Source: Stutzerimonas kirkiae
GTDB lineage: Bacteria; Pseudomonadota; Gammaproteobacteria; Pseudomonadales; Pseudomonadaceae
Direction: 5' to 3'
DNA length: 58,214 nt
NCBI RefSeq assembly: GCF_004327335.1
Contig: NZ_QJUO01000029.1
Span: forward strand, 1-58,214
Shown here: in pieces, positions 1 to 9,199 of the stretch
How the letters are laid out: each line of letters begins with the position of its first letter
How positions within the stretch are numbered: the first letter of the stretch is position 1
Notes under the pieces: model-generated
What the model was told of the DNA's origin: nothing
Seen by the model: the letters and a program-made list of their open reading frames with translations, nothing else
Databases searched by the model: none
Translations under genes and position numbers: made by a program

Positions 1-2
1 CC

Positions 3-107
3 GGTAAACAGATCATCTGCGCGGCGATGCGCAAGCTCCTGTGCATCGTTTATGGCGTGCTGAAATCCGGTGTGCCCTTTAACCCCGAATTGGCACTTGC
101 TCGGTGA
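3..107 (+). CDS. IS110-family transposase, C-terminal fragment (truncated by window edge)
   Basis: An open frame enters from the left edge and stops with TGA at 105-107. It encodes about 34 residues including AAMRKLLCIVYGVLKSG, which resembles the C-terminal end of IS110/IS116/IS902-family DEDD transposases. The rest of the element lies outside the window, so it cannot be said whether the insertion is intact. It sits 148 bp upstream of sucC, where Pseudomonas genomes normally have the 3' end of lpdG. No clear terminal inverted repeat is visible, as expected for most IS110 elements. Confidence 0.75.
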   Translation, partial: GKQIICAAMRKLLCIVYGVLKSGVPFNPELALAR

Positions 108-255
108 GGGCCAAGACGGTATCTACCTGAACCTGATAGTCGCTATCGTCACGGAAACCGAGTCAATTCACGTAAAATTCCGGGAAAGGATCATGGACAG
201 GATCCTGGACGGAAATGCGCAATACCACTACAAGTCCAATCAATGGTAGGCAAGC

Positions 256-1422
256 ATGAATCTTCACGAGTATCAGGGTAAGCAACTGTTCGCCGAGTAC
301 GGTCTGCCCGTTTCCCAGGGTTATGCCGTGGACAGCCCGAAGGAGGCCGCCGAAGCCTGCGACAAGATTGGCGGTACGGAATGGATCGTCAAGGCGCAGG
401 TACACGCTGGTGGCCGCGGCAAGGCGGGCGGCGTGCAGCGGGTGCGGAGCAAGGATGAGGCGCGGGCGTTCGCCCAGCGCTGGCTCGGCGAGCGCCTGGC
501 GACCTACCAGACGGATGCCAACGGGCAACCGGTGAACATGATTCTTGTCGAGGCCTGCGTTGAGATCGCCAGGGAGCTTTACCTGGGCGCCGTGGTGGAT
601 CGTTCCAGTCGCCGTATCGTCTTCATGGCCTCGACCGAGGGCGGTGTCGATATCGAGCGGGTCGCCCATGAGTCCCCCGGGAATATCCTCAAGGCCAGCA
701 TCGACCCGCTGGTCGGGGCCCAGCCCTTCCAGGCGCGCAGCCTGGCCTTCCAACTGGGGCTGGAAGGCGAGCAGGTCAAGCAGTTCACCCATATCTTCAT
801 GGGGCTGGCGAAGCTCTTTGTCGATTACGACCTGGCGTTGCTGGAAGTGAACCCGCTGGTGATCAGGAAGGACGGCAACCTGCACTGCCTGGATGCCAAG
901 CTGAATGTCGATGGCAACGCGATCTACCGCCAACCCCGCCTGCGTGGTATGCAGGACCCTTCCCAGGACGACCCGCGCGAAGCCCATGCGGCGCGCTGGG
1001 AACTCAACTATGTGGCGCTGGATGGCAATATCGGCTGCATGGTCAACGGCGCCGGGCTGGCCATGGGCACCATGGATATCGTCAACCTCTACGGCGGGCG
1101 GCCGGCCAACTTCCTCGATGTCGGCGGCGGCGCGACCGGCGAGCGGGTCAGCGAGGCGTTCAAGATCATCCTTTCCGACAGCAACGTCGCGGCGGTGCTG
1201 GTGAATATCTTCGGCGGCATCGTGCGTTGCGACATGATCGCCGAGGGCATCATCGATGCCGTGCGCGAGGTGGGCGTCAAGGTGCCCGTGGTGGTGCGCC
1301 TGGAAGGCAACAATGCCGAGCTGGGGGCGAGGATGCTGGATGAGAGCGGTTTCAATATCATCGGCGCCACCAGCCTGACCGATGCGGCCATCCAGGTCGT
1401 CAAAGCCGCGGAGGGCAACTGA
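256..1422 (+). CDS. sucC: Succinyl-CoA synthetase (ADP-forming) beta subunit SucC
   Basis: This cytoplasmic TCA-cycle enzyme subunit works with SucD to convert succinyl-CoA, ADP and phosphate to succinate, CoA and ATP. The 388 residues match the family length. The N-terminal ATP-grasp region has [15 protein letters not shown] at 46-60 and EVNP at 197-200; the C-terminal ligase domain has GGIVRCD at 320-326. The start is the ATG of [11 protein letters not shown], the family's invariant beginning, with only a weak Shine-Dalgarno (TAGGC). Its stop codon is directly followed by the sucD ATG, so the two are one operon. The usual upstream partner lpdG is absent; an IS110 end lies there instead, so the promoter arrangement is probably changed. 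Confidence 0.97.
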   Translation: MNLHEYQGKQLFAEYGLPVSQGYAVDSPKEAAEACDKIGGTEWIVKAQVHAGGRGKAGGVQRVRSKDEARAFAQRWLGERLATYQTDANGQPVNMILVEACVEIARELYLGAVVDRSSRRIVFMASTEGGVDIERVAHESPGNILKASIDPLVGAQPFQARSLAFQLGLEGEQVKQFTHIFMGLAKLFVDYDLALLEVNPLVIRKDGNLHCLDAKLNVDGNAIYRQPRLRGMQDPSQDDPREAHAARWELNYVALDGNIGCMVNGAGLAMGTMDIVNLYGGRPANFLDVGGGATGERVSEAFKIILSDSNVAAVLVNIFGGIVRCDMIAEGIIDAVREVGVKVPVVVRLEGNNAELGARMLDESGFNIIGATSLTDAAIQVVKAAEGN

Positions 1423-2310
1423 ATGAGCATCCTCGTCGACAAGGACACCCGGGTCATCTGCCAGGGCTTCACCGGCTCCCAGGGCACCTTTCACTCCGAG
1501 CAGGCGATCGCCTATGGTACGCGCATGGTCGGTGGCGTCACGCCGGGCAAGGGCGGCACCCGGCACCTCGGCCTGCCGGTGTTCGATACCGTGCAGGAGG
1601 CGGTGGACAGCACCGGCGCGGACGCCTCGGTGATCTACGTGCCGGCACCTTTCTGCAAGGACTCGATCCTGGAGGCGGCATTCGCCGGTATCAGGCTGAT
1701 CGTCTGCATCACCGAGGGCATTCCCACGCTGGACATGCTGCAGGTCAAGGTCAAGTGCGATGAACTGGGCGTGCGCCTGATCGGCCCCAATTGTCCGGGT
1801 GTGATCACCCCGGGCGGCTGCAAGATCGGCATACAACCGGGGCACATCCATCTGCCGGGCAGGGTCGGCATCGTCTCGCGTTCCGGCACCCTGACCTATG
1901 AAGCGGTGAAGCAGACCACCGATGCGGGGTTCGGCCAGTCCACCTGCGTCGGCATCGGTGGCGATCCGATTCCCGGTACCAGCTTCATCGATGTCCTCGA
2001 ACTGTTCGAGGCCGATGCGCAGACCGAAGCCATCGTGATGATCGGCGAGATTGGCGGTTCCGCCGAGGAAGAGGCGGCGGCCTATATCAAGGCCCATGTC
2101 AGCAAGCCGGTGGTTTCCTACATCGCCGGTGTGACGGCGCCGCCGGGCAAGCGCATGGGGCATGCCGGGGCGATCATTGCCGGGGGCAAGGGCACTGCCC
2201 AGGAGAAGTTCGCGGCCCTGGAGGATGCCGGGGTGAGGACCGTGCGCTCGCTGGACGAGATCGGCAAGGCGCTGGCCGAGGTGACAGGCTGGAGCGTCAT
2301 ACCTCATTGA
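1423..2310 (+). CDS. sucD: Succinyl-CoA synthetase alpha subunit SucD
   Basis: This subunit carries the CoA-binding site and the phosphohistidine of succinyl-CoA synthetase. The 295 residues show the Rossmann CoA-binding motif [10 protein letters not shown] (15-24), GPNCPG (121-126) and the active-site histidine in GKRMGHAGA (His247). At 131-133 it reads GGC where I remember GEC in most relatives. The ATG begins directly after the sucC stop, so translation is probably coupled. Only three bases separate its TGA from the ATG of the truncated braB remnant, so a deletion ended just behind this gene. The C-terminal residues (GWSVIPH) appear normal in length. Confidence 0.97.
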   Translation: MSILVDKDTRVICQGFTGSQGTFHSEQAIAYGTRMVGGVTPGKGGTRHLGLPVFDTVQEAVDSTGADASVIYVPAPFCKDSILEAAFAGIRLIVCITEGIPTLDMLQVKVKCDELGVRLIGPNCPGVITPGGCKIGIQPGHIHLPGRVGIVSRSGTLTYEAVKQTTDAGFGQSTCVGIGGDPIPGTSFIDVLELFEADAQTEAIVMIGEIGGSAEEEAAAYIKAHVSKPVVSYIAGVTAPPGKRMGHAGAIIAGGKGTAQEKFAALEDAGVRTVRSLDEIGKALAEVTGWSVIPH

Positions 2311-2313
2311 TTC

Positions 2314-2754
2314 ATGACCACCGGCGTCGGGCTGCTGGTCGCTTGCGGAGAGTTTTTCAGCGACCTGCTGAGGGTTCCCGATGCCATGGTGGCCTGGGTC
2401 TTCAGCCTGTTCAGTTTCGCCGTATCCAATATCGGCCTGAACCAATTGATCGGCCTGTCGGTGCCTGTACTGGCCAGTCTCTACCCACTGGCCATCGTGC
2501 TGGTCGGGTTGAGCCTGCTCGACCGTTTCTGGCTTTCTTCCAGCCGCGTGATGATCCCGGTCATGGCGGTAACGTTGCTGTTTGGCATTATTGACGGCTT
2601 GCGCTCGAGCGGGTTCGCCAGCGACTTGCCCTGGGGCCTGGAACGCCTGCCCCTGGCCGATCTGGGCATGGGCTGGGTGGCTCCGGTAGCGCTGGCGCTG
2701 GCTATCATCGTGGATCGCGCCCATGGCCGTCCGCAGCTACAAGAGAGGTCCTGA
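2314..2754 (+). pseudogene. braB: braB remnant: C-terminal third of a branched-chain amino acid carrier
   Basis: The 146 residues match only the C-terminal part of BraB/BrnQ (LIVCS family) Na+-coupled leucine/isoleucine/valine carriers: GLLVACGEFFSDLL, then LNQLIGLSVPVLASLYPLAIVLV and further hydrophobic helices. Family members have about 430-440 residues and twelve helices, so roughly 290 N-terminal residues are missing. The frame begins with an ATG that aligns inside the family sequence, three bases after the sucD stop and with no ribosome-binding site. The neighbours keep the sucD-braB-DUF599 order I know from P. aeruginosa, so this looks like an internal deletion, not a transferred fragment. 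The end is intact and still overlaps the next start (TGATG). It cannot form a normal transporter. Confidence 0.8.
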
Positions 2755-3479
2755 TGACTTTCGTCCATGAATTCTGGCAACACCTGCTGGCCGTCTGCTG
2801 GTTCCTGGTGTGCTGGGTGGGTTACACCTTCTATGCCGAATGGCGGGGGCGGGACACCGCCTGCCTGGCCAGTGTGCTGCATCTTTACCGGGTGGACTGG
2901 ATGCGCCGCCTGCTGCAGCGCGACAACCGCATCGCCGACGCCAACGTGATCGGCAACCTGGAGCGCAATGCCGCGTTCTTCGCTTCCAGCACCCTGATCA
3001 TCCTGGCGGGTATCGTCACCGCGTTGGGGGCCTCCGAGCGTGCGGTATCGTTGCTGGGCGACCTGCCGTTCGCGCAGCCGGCCAGCCGTGGGCTGTCCGA
3101 GGTGAAGCTGCTGGGGCTGGCGGTGGTGTTCGTCTATGCCTTCTTCACCTTCAGTTGGTGCATGCGGCAGTACAATTTCGCGGCGATCCTGGTGGCCTCG
3201 GCGCCCATGGTCGGCGAACACAATGTCAGCGACCTGGAGCGCCGGGCTTTCGCCAAGCGCGCCGCGCGGGTCATCTCGATGGCGGCCAACCAGTTCAACT
3301 TCGGCCTGCGCGCCTATTACTTCGGTATGTCGATCCTCTCCTGGTTCATCAGCCCATGGTTCTTCATGCTGGTGACGGCGGGGGTGGTGGCGATCCTCTA
3401 TCGCCGCGAATTCCATTCCGATGTGCTCAAGGTGATGGTGTACACCCCGACCTCGGCTGTCGAGACAGCGCTGGAGTAG
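2754..3479 (+). CDS. DUF599 family membrane protein
   Basis: The 241-residue protein matches the DUF599 pattern as I recognise it. Hydrophobic segments lie near residues 8-25, 78-95, 118-138 and 195-220, separated by a long basic loop with RNAAFFASST-like and MRQYNF motifs typical of the family. Its function is unknown; it should sit in the inner membrane. The ATG overlaps the braB remnant's stop (TGATG), a coupling that made sense when braB was intact, so its expression may have been altered by the upstream deletion. No terminator is evident behind it; a palindromic repeat follows. Confidence 0.85.
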   Translation: MTFVHEFWQHLLAVCWFLVCWVGYTFYAEWRGRDTACLASVLHLYRVDWMRRLLQRDNRIADANVIGNLERNAAFFASSTLIILAGIVTALGASERAVSLLGDLPFAQPASRGLSEVKLLGLAVVFVYAFFTFSWCMRQYNFAAILVASAPMVGEHNVSDLERRAFAKRAARVISMAANQFNFGLRAYYFGMSILSWFISPWFFMLVTAGVVAILYRREFHSDVLKVMVYTPTSAVETALE

Positions 3480-3519
3480 CGGGCCTGGCCTTTCGCGGCC
3501 AATCATTTGCCCTGGATAT

Positions 3520-3660
3520 CCTCACCGGCAGGGTGCTTCGACAAAAGCGCTGGAGGCTGTAGAGCTGGACGAAAAACACCGGTTGCCACGCTCTTTCGTC
3601 CAGCCTCGAGCCTTCCAGCGTTGTTTTCGGCTGTTGGCCGTGCATGGCGCAATCGCCCTG
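3520..3660. repeat. Palindromic intergenic repeat, family A copy 1
   Basis: The left arm at 3547-3574 (GCGCTGGAGGCTG...GGACGAAA) pairs imperfectly with the right arm at 3594-3620 (TTTCGTCCAGCC...TTCCAGCG). The loop contains CACCGGTTGCCACGCTC and is followed by TGTTTTCGGCTGTTGGCC. The same arms, loop and right flank recur at 34697-34822 and 55410-55560. It lies between the DUF599 gene and htpG. Confidence 0.85.
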
Positions 3661-3760
3661 CACGGATGCCCCCGGGCCCTTGAAATCATCCCGCATGCCC
3701 CCATCTCTCCTGGCATCGCCGCTGTCGCGGTCCCTGCCATTGATTATTGGAGGATGTAGG

Positions 3761-5665
3761 ATGAGTGCGGAGACTCAGAAAGAGACCCTTGGCTTCCAGA
3801 CCGAAGTGAAGCAACTGCTTCACCTGATGATTCACTCGCTGTATTCCAACAAGGAAATCTTCCTGCGCGAGTTGATCTCCAACGCATCCGATGCGGTCGA
3901 CAAGCTGCGTTTCGAAGCGCTGGCCAAGCCCGAACTGCTGGAAGGCGGCGACGAACTGAGGATTCGCCTCAGCTTCGATGCCGAAGCCAACACCATCACC
4001 CTCGATGACAATGGCATCGGCATGAGCCGCGAAGAGACCATCGCGCACCTGGGCACCATCGCCAAGTCCGGTACCGCCGATTTCCTGAAGAATCTTTCCG
4101 GCGACCAGAAGAAGGATTCGCACCTGATCGGCCAGTTCGGCGTGGGCTTCTATTCGGCCTTCATCGTCGCCGAGCGGGTCGAGGTCTTCACCCGCCGTGC
4201 TGGCCTGCCGGCCAGCGAAGGTGTGCACTGGGCATCGAAGGGCGAGGGTGAGTTCGAAATCGCCACCCTCGACAAGCCCGAGCGCGGCACCCGTATCGTG
4301 CTGCACCTGAAGAAGGACGAAAGCGAGTTCGCCAATGGATGGCGCCTGCGCAACGTGGTCAAGAAATACTCGGACCATATCGCCCTGCCGATCGAGTTGC
4401 CCAAGGAGCACCTGGGCAAGGAGGAAGACAAGCCGGCCGAGCCCGAGTGGGAAACCATCAACCGCGCCAGCGCCCTCTGGACCCGCCCGCGCACCGAGGT
4501 GACCGACGAGCAGTACAAGGAGTTCTACAAGCATGTCTCCCATGATTTCGACGACCCGCTGACCTGGAGCCATAACAAGGTCGAGGGCAAGCTGGAATAC
4601 ACCTCGCTGCTCTATGTGCCGAACCGCGCGCCGTTCGACCTGTACCACCGCGAAGCGCCCAAGGGCCTCAAACTCTATGTGCAGCGTGTATTCATCATGG
4701 ATCAGGCCGATGAGTTCCTGCCGCTGTACCTGCGCTTCATCAAGGGTGTGGTGGACTCCAACGACCTGTCGCTGAACGTTTCCCGCGAAATCCTGCAGAA
4801 GGACCCGGTGATCGACTCGATGAAGTCGGCGCTGACCAAGCGTGTGCTGGACATGCTGGAGAAGCTGGCGAAGAACGATCCGGAGCAGTACAAGAACTTC
4901 TGGAAAGCCTTCGGCCAGGTGCTCAAGGAAGGCCCGGCGGAAGACTTCGCCAACAAGGAGAAGATCGCCGGCCTGCTGCGTTTCGCCTCCACCGCGGGCG
5001 AGGGCGGCGAGCAGAGCGTGGCGCTGGCCGACTATGTGTCGCGCTTCAAGGAAGGCCAGGACAAGATCTACTACCTCACCGGCGAGTCCTACGACCAGGT
5101 GAAGAACAGCCCGCACCTGGAGGTGTTCCGCAAGAAAGGCATCGAGGTGCTGCTGCTCACCGACCGTATCGACGAGTGGCTGATGAGCCACCTGAGCGAA
5201 TTCGACGGCAAGCAGTTCGTCGATGTCGCCCGTGGCGACCTGGACCTCGGCAACCTGGACTCGGAAGAGGACAAGAAGGCCCAGGAAGAAGTCGCCAAGG
5301 AGAAGGAAGGGTTGGTCGAGCGCCTGAAGAGCGCGCTGGGTGACGAAGTCGCCGAGGTGCGGGTGTCCCACCGCCTGACCGATTCGCCGGCGATTCTCGC
5401 CATCGGCCAGCAGGACCTGGGGCTGCAGATGCGCCAGATCCTCGAGGCCAGCGGGCAGAAGGTGCCGGACTCCAAGCCGATCTTCGAGTTCAATCCGAGC
5501 CACCCGCTGATCGAGAAGCTGGATGCCGAGCCGGACGAGGATCGCTTCGCCGACCTCTCGCACATCCTCTTCGACCAGGCCGCACTGGCTGCCGGCGACA
5601 GCCTCAAGGACCCTGCCGCCTACGTGCAGCGCCTGAACAAGCTGCTGGTGGAACTGTCCGCCTGA
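3761..5665 (+). CDS. htpG: Molecular chaperone HtpG (Hsp90)
   Basis: HtpG is the cytoplasmic ATP-dependent bacterial Hsp90. The N-terminal GHKL ATPase domain shows ELISNASDA (37-45), DNGIGM (83-88) and GQFGVGFYS (124-132); the middle and dimerisation domains follow to residue 634, the usual Pseudomonas length. The frame is open upstream to 3644, but the start is set at 3761 because [20 protein letters not shown] is the typical N-terminus and GGAGGATGTAGG lies just before it. It is monocistronic: a repeat lies upstream and a strong terminator downstream. A heat-shock promoter would be expected upstream but I cannot identify one securely. Confidence 0.97.
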   Translation: MSAETQKETLGFQTEVKQLLHLMIHSLYSNKEIFLRELISNASDAVDKLRFEALAKPELLEGGDELRIRLSFDAEANTITLDDNGIGMSREETIAHLGTIAKSGTADFLKNLSGDQKKDSHLIGQFGVGFYSAFIVAERVEVFTRRAGLPASEGVHWASKGEGEFEIATLDKPERGTRIVLHLKKDESEFANGWRLRNVVKKYSDHIALPIELPKEHLGKEEDKPAEPEWETINRASALWTRPRTEVTDEQYKEFYKHVSHDFDDPLTWSHNKVEGKLEYTSLLYVPNRAPFDLYHREAPKGLKLYVQRVFIMDQADEFLPLYLRFIKGVVDSNDLSLNVSREILQKDPVIDSMKSALTKRVLDMLEKLAKNDPEQYKNFWKAFGQVLKEGPAEDFANKEKIAGLLRFASTAGEGGEQSVALADYVSRFKEGQDKIYYLTGESYDQVKNSPHLEVFRKKGIEVLLLTDRIDEWLMSHLSEFDGKQFVDVARGDLDLGNLDSEEDKKAQEEVAKEKEGLVERLKSALGDEVAEVRVSHRLTDSPAILAIGQQDLGLQMRQILEASGQKVPDSKPIFEFNPSHPLIEKLDAEPDEDRFADLSHILFDQAALAAGDSLKDPAAYVQRLNKLLVELSA

Positions 5666-5681
5666 CGCTTACCGTGTGACG

Positions 5682-5716
5682 GACCAACGCCCCGGCTTGC
5701 CGGGGCGTTGGTCTTT
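5682..5716 (+). terminator. Rho-independent terminator of htpG
   Basis: A GC-rich hairpin (GACCAACGCCCCGG, loop CTTG, CCGGGGCGTTGGTC) is followed by TTT, 16 bases after the htpG stop codon. Confidence 0.85.
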
Positions 5717-5949
5717 ATCGCGCTGGCCGCTGTAGCTGCGCCACTGCGCTGCCTCGGAACACCGCCAGCGGCCTGCGATGAGATGAGCGTGGGGCTGGCT
5801 CGTGAATGGGGTACCGCCACACACAGAAGCTCGTTGCTGCGGCTGGGCAGTGATTTTTCACAGGAATATGGCCTGCCTCCTGCGAGGGTGAACGGAAAAC
5901 TTCCTTCGAGGGTCTATGAAATTCACCTTTGCCGCATGAGGGGCTGCAT

Positions 5950-6972
5950 TTGTCCTTGCTTCGTTGTGTTCTCTGTTTGTCCGCACTGCTGTTGGTTTCC
6001 ACCGCCCAGGCCCGCGACTACCGCTATAGTGATGCCCACCTGCATTACGTCGACTTCTTCCAGGAAAGCGACGGGATGGCGAAGCTGTTGCGGCAGATGG
6101 ATGAGTTCGCCATCGACCACATCATGCTTTCCGGCATCCCGGTGGCGAAGAAGTGGGACGAGAACGAGCCCAAGCGGCCACGCTACTACGCTGGCGACGA
6201 CGCCAACGCCTACTGGTACAGCGCTACCGATGTGCTGATCGCCGATGCCTACAGGCAACTGACGCCGGAGCAGCAGGAGCGTTTTCACCCCTTCCTTTCG
6301 GGCTTCAATCCCAACGACAAGAACGCCGATGCGCATGTCCGCCGTATGCTCGAGCTCGACCCCGGCCTGTGGCAGGGTATCGGCGAGATCTTCACCCGCC
6401 ATGACGACCTCACCGCGTTGATCCACGGCGATGCGCCTCGGGCCAACAATGAAGCGCTGGCGCGGGTCTATCGCCTGGCCGCCGAATATGACCTGCCGGT
6501 GATGCTGCATTCCAATATCACTTCCAAGCGTGAGCGCAACCCGCTCTATCTGGAGGAACTGGAGGAGTCGCTGGAGAAGCATCCGAAGACCCGTTTCATC
6601 TGGGCGCATGCCGGCACCAGCATGGAATTGCACCGTCACCAGGAGAAACTGGAGTTCCTGCTGCCGACGCTGACCCGCCTGCTGGAAACCTATCCCAACC
6701 TCTATATAGATCTGTCCTGGACGGTGCTGGAGCCTTATCTGCTCGACGCTGGGGGGAAGCCCGATGCGGGCTGGGTGAAACTGGTCAAGCGATACCCGGC
6801 ACGCTTCATGCTGGGCTCGGACGTGGTCGGCTCGTTCGACAAGGTCGGGCAGACGCTGCGGGCTTTCGTACCCTTCCTCGATGCCTTGCCCGAGGATGTG
6901 GCGATGCAGGTGGCGCGGGACAATTTCCTGTCGATCCTGCCGAAGAAGCGGCAGCGGGAAATCGCCGATTGA
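5950..6972 (+). CDS. Exported amidohydrolase-family protein (metal-dependent hydrolase, TIM barrel)
   Basis: About 340 residues. A short hydrophobic leader ending in STAQA suggests a signal peptide and periplasmic location. The mature part begins with YSDAHLHYVDF, the HxH metal ligands (His30, His32) of Amidohydro_2-type enzymes; later motifs include PVMLHSN, FIWAHAGTS and MLGSDVVGS, which supply further His and Asp ligands. The substrate is unknown. The frame extends to a TTG at 5929, but the TTG at 5950 is preferred because GAGGGG at 5938-5943 is well placed before it. No ATG is available before the leader. The gene stands alone and converges with fabB across a shared terminator. Confidence 0.82.
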   Translation: MSLLRCVLCLSALLLVSTAQARDYRYSDAHLHYVDFFQESDGMAKLLRQMDEFAIDHIMLSGIPVAKKWDENEPKRPRYYAGDDANAYWYSATDVLIADAYRQLTPEQQERFHPFLSGFNPNDKNADAHVRRMLELDPGLWQGIGEIFTRHDDLTALIHGDAPRANNEALARVYRLAAEYDLPVMLHSNITSKRERNPLYLEELEESLEKHPKTRFIWAHAGTSMELHRHQEKLEFLLPTLTRLLETYPNLYIDLSWTVLEPYLLDAGGKPDAGWVKLVKRYPARFMLGSDVVGSFDKVGQTLRAFVPFLDALPEDVAMQVARDNFLSILPKKRQREIAD

Positions 6973-6986
6973 TCGAGGGCAGGAAA

Positions 6987-7016
6987 CGAAAAACGGCGCC
7001 CGTGGGCGCCGTTTTC
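6987..7016. terminator. Bidirectional terminator between the amidohydrolase gene and fabB
   Basis: The hairpin ACGGCGCCC GTG GGCGCCGT is flanked by AAAA on the left and TTTT on the right, so it can end transcripts of both convergent genes. Confidence 0.85.
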
Positions 7017-7032
7017 ATGGTCGGGCAGGGGA

Positions 7033-8250
7033 TCAGCCTTTCCAGCGTTGCAGTACCAGCGTGGCGTTGGTGCCGCCGAAGCCGAAGCTGTTGCTCATCA
7101 CGGTGTTGACTTCGACGTTCTCGCGAGTCTCGCGCAGGATCGGCAGGTCGGCGACTTCCGGATCCAGCCCTTCGATGTTGGCGGAGGCGGCGAGGAAACG
7201 GCCTTCCATCATCAGGATGCTGTAGATCGCCTCATGCACGCCGGCGGCGCCCAGGGAGTGGCCGGACAGGCTCTTGGTCGAACTGATGGCCGGGGCCTTG
7301 TCGCCGAACACCGCACGCACGCCCTTGATCTCGGCGACGTCGCCGACCGGGGTGGAAGTGCCGTGGGTGTTCAGGTAGTCGATTGGCTCCTTGACGGTGG
7401 ACAGCGCCTGCTGCATGCAGCGGATCGCGCCTTCGCCACTCGGGGCGACCATGTCGTAGCCGTCCGAGGTGGCGCCATAACCGACGATTTCGGCGTAGAT
7501 GCGCGCGCCGCGGGCGAGGGCGTGTTCCAGCTCCTCGACCACCACCATGCCGCCGCCACCGGCGATGACGAAGCCGTCACGCTTGGCGTCGTAGGCGCGG
7601 GAGGCTTTCTGCGGCGTGTCGTTGTACTGGCTGGACAGCGCGCCCATGGCGTCGAACAGGAAGCTCTGGCTCCAGTGCTCTTCCTCGCCGCCGCCGGCGA
7701 ATACCACGTCCTGTTTGCCGAGCTGGATCTGTTCCATGGCCAGGCCGATGCAGTGGGCGCTGGTGGCACAGGCCGAGGCGACCGAGTAGTTCAGGCCCTT
7801 GATCTTGAACGGGGTGGCCAGGCAGGCGGAGACGGTGCTGCTCATGGTGCGGGTCACACGGTACGGGCCGACACGCTTGACGCCTTTCTCGCGCAGGATG
7901 TCCAGCGCTTCCATCTGGTTGAAAGTGGAGGCGCCGCCTGAGCCGGCGATCAGGCCGGTGCGCGGGTTGGAGACCTGGTCTTCGCTCAGGCCCGAGTCCT
8001 TGACCGCCTGTTCCATCGCCAGGAAGGCATAGCCGGCGGCATCGCCGACGAAACGCCGGACCTTGCGGTCGATCGCTTCGTCCAGGTTGATGTCGACGGA
8101 GCCGGAAACCTGGCTGCGCAGGCCCATTTCGGCGTATTCCGGGTTGAAGCGGATACCGGAACGGCCAGCGCGCAGGTTGGCTGAAACGGTTTCTTTGTCA
8201 TTGCCGAGGCAGGAAACGATGCCCAGACCGGTGATCACGACACGGCGCAT
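7033..8250 (-). CDS. fabB: Beta-ketoacyl-ACP synthase I FabB
   Basis: FabB elongates cis-unsaturated acyl-ACP in the type II fatty acid pathway and is needed for unsaturated fatty acids. The 405-residue thiolase-fold protein has catalytic Cys161 in SACATSAHC, His296 in [11 protein letters not shown] and His331 in SLSGHSLGA. It begins [17 protein letters not shown], as usual. It follows fabA after 11 bp on the same strand, the conserved fabAB operon, and probably lacks its own promoter. It ends at the bidirectional terminator at 6987-7016. Nothing is unusual in the sequence. Confidence 0.97.
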   Translation of the reverse strand: MRRVVITGLGIVSCLGNDKETVSANLRAGRSGIRFNPEYAEMGLRSQVSGSVDINLDEAIDRKVRRFVGDAAGYAFLAMEQAVKDSGLSEDQVSNPRTGLIAGSGGASTFNQMEALDILREKGVKRVGPYRVTRTMSSTVSACLATPFKIKGLNYSVASACATSAHCIGLAMEQIQLGKQDVVFAGGGEEEHWSQSFLFDAMGALSSQYNDTPQKASRAYDAKRDGFVIAGGGGMVVVEELEHALARGARIYAEIVGYGATSDGYDMVAPSGEGAIRCMQQALSTVKEPIDYLNTHGTSTPVGDVAEIKGVRAVFGDKAPAISSTKSLSGHSLGAAGVHEAIYSILMMEGRFLAASANIEGLDPEVADLPILRETRENVEVNTVMSNSFGFGGTNATLVLQRWKG

Positions 8251-8261
8251 GCGGATAACCC

Positions 8262-8777
8262 TTAAAAGCTGTCAGTGGAGGAAAACAGGCCGACACGCAG
8301 ACCTTCGGCACTGTAGATTTCACGACCATCGACACTGACCGTGCCGTCGGCGATACCGAGGATCAGCGAGCGGTTGATGGTGCGCTTGATATGAATGTTG
8401 TAGGTGACCTTCTTGGCGGTCGGCAGGACCTGGCCGAAGAATTTCACTTCACCCGAACCCAGGGCGCGACCGCGACCCGGGTTGCCTTGCCAGCCCAGGT
8501 AGAAACCTACCAGTTGCCACATGGCATCCAGGCCCAGGCATCCGGGCATGACGGGGTCGCCCTCGAAATGGCAGGCGAAGAACCAGAGGTCGGGATCGAT
8601 ATCCAGCTCTGCAACCAGTTCGCCCTTGCCATATTTGCCGCCGACTTCACTGATGTGAACGATGCGATCGACCATCAGCATGTTCGGCGCGGGCAGTTGC
8701 GCATTACCGGGGCCGAACAGTTCGCCGCGGCTGCAACGAAGCAGGTCTTCCCGAGTGAATGCCTGTTGTTTGGTCAT
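8262..8777 (-). CDS. fabA: 3-hydroxydecanoyl-ACP dehydratase/isomerase FabA
   Basis: FabA dehydrates 3-hydroxyacyl-ACP and isomerises trans-2-decenoyl-ACP to cis-3-decenoyl-ACP, the branch point to unsaturated fatty acids. The 171-residue hotdog-fold protein has catalytic His70 in [13 protein letters not shown] and Asp84 in LGLDAMWQ. The start, [13 protein letters not shown], is preceded by TGAGGAATACGC, a good ribosome-binding site. It leads the fabA-fabB operon. In P. aeruginosa the operon is repressed by the TetR-type regulator DesT; I could not identify a convincing DesT palindrome in the upstream region. Confidence 0.97.
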   Translation of the reverse strand: MTKQQAFTREDLLRCSRGELFGPGNAQLPAPNMLMVDRIVHISEVGGKYGKGELVAELDIDPDLWFFACHFEGDPVMPGCLGLDAMWQLVGFYLGWQGNPGRGRALGSGEVKFFGQVLPTAKKVTYNIHIKRTINRSLILGIADGTVSVDGREIYSAEGLRVGLFSSTDSF

Positions 8778-9199
8778 GCGTATTCCTCAATGGCCCCTTT
8801 CCGGGGGGGCTTGCTGCGTTCATCGGCCCCAGGAGTCCGAGAGCTTGGTCATAAGACTAGTCATAGACTGCCGCGTTGTGCATAAAGTCACACGCGCGGG
8901 GCATCCTTCATTTCACTCAATCATTTCGCCCAGTTTTCCAGAGCCGGCAGGCGGCAAAGGCAAAAACGGACGCTACTTTAACACTACCGAGGCCGTGAAG
9001 AAGGTAGAAGGTAACGATGTTTCGTCGCGGATCGAACAGATATGGATAGAAAACGCAGGATTGAGCCACTATCGACGATGCCCGCAGGGGGCTGCGCCGG
9101 TGGCCGGTTGCGCCGGCTATGGGGTGTTTCGCCTTTGGCCGGTGGTGGCGCGTATAATGCCCGGCTTGCCACTGTGACGTGGCGAATGATGGAAATCTC
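8778..9199. other. Divergent promoter region between fabA and gpsA
   Basis: These 422 bp hold no credible gene. On the fabA side there is a direct repeat GTCATAAGACTA / GTCATAGACTG near 8847-8870 that could be regulator- or promoter-related. On the gpsA side a TATAAT box lies at 9153-9158. Short open frames here are composition artefacts. Confidence 0.5.
9127..9158 (+). promoter_or_regulatory. Putative sigma-70 promoter of gpsA
   Basis: A perfect -10 box TATAAT lies at 9153-9158, about 40 bp before the gpsA ATG. The -35 side (TTTCGC at 9127-9132, spacing 20) is poor, so the promoter is judged mainly on the -10. Confidence 0.5.

Noticed and set aside
163..2724. 853-codon open frame on the minus strand opposite sucC-sucD-braB
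   Set aside because: It is antisense to well-identified genes; its His-, Gln- and Gly-rich composition is typical of shadow frames in GC-rich DNA.
5708..5928. Open frame between htpG and the amidohydrolase
   Set aside because: It starts in the htpG terminator and has no protein-like features.
8847..8870. DesT operator of fabA
   Set aside because: Only a direct repeat is present, not a convincing inverted DesT site.
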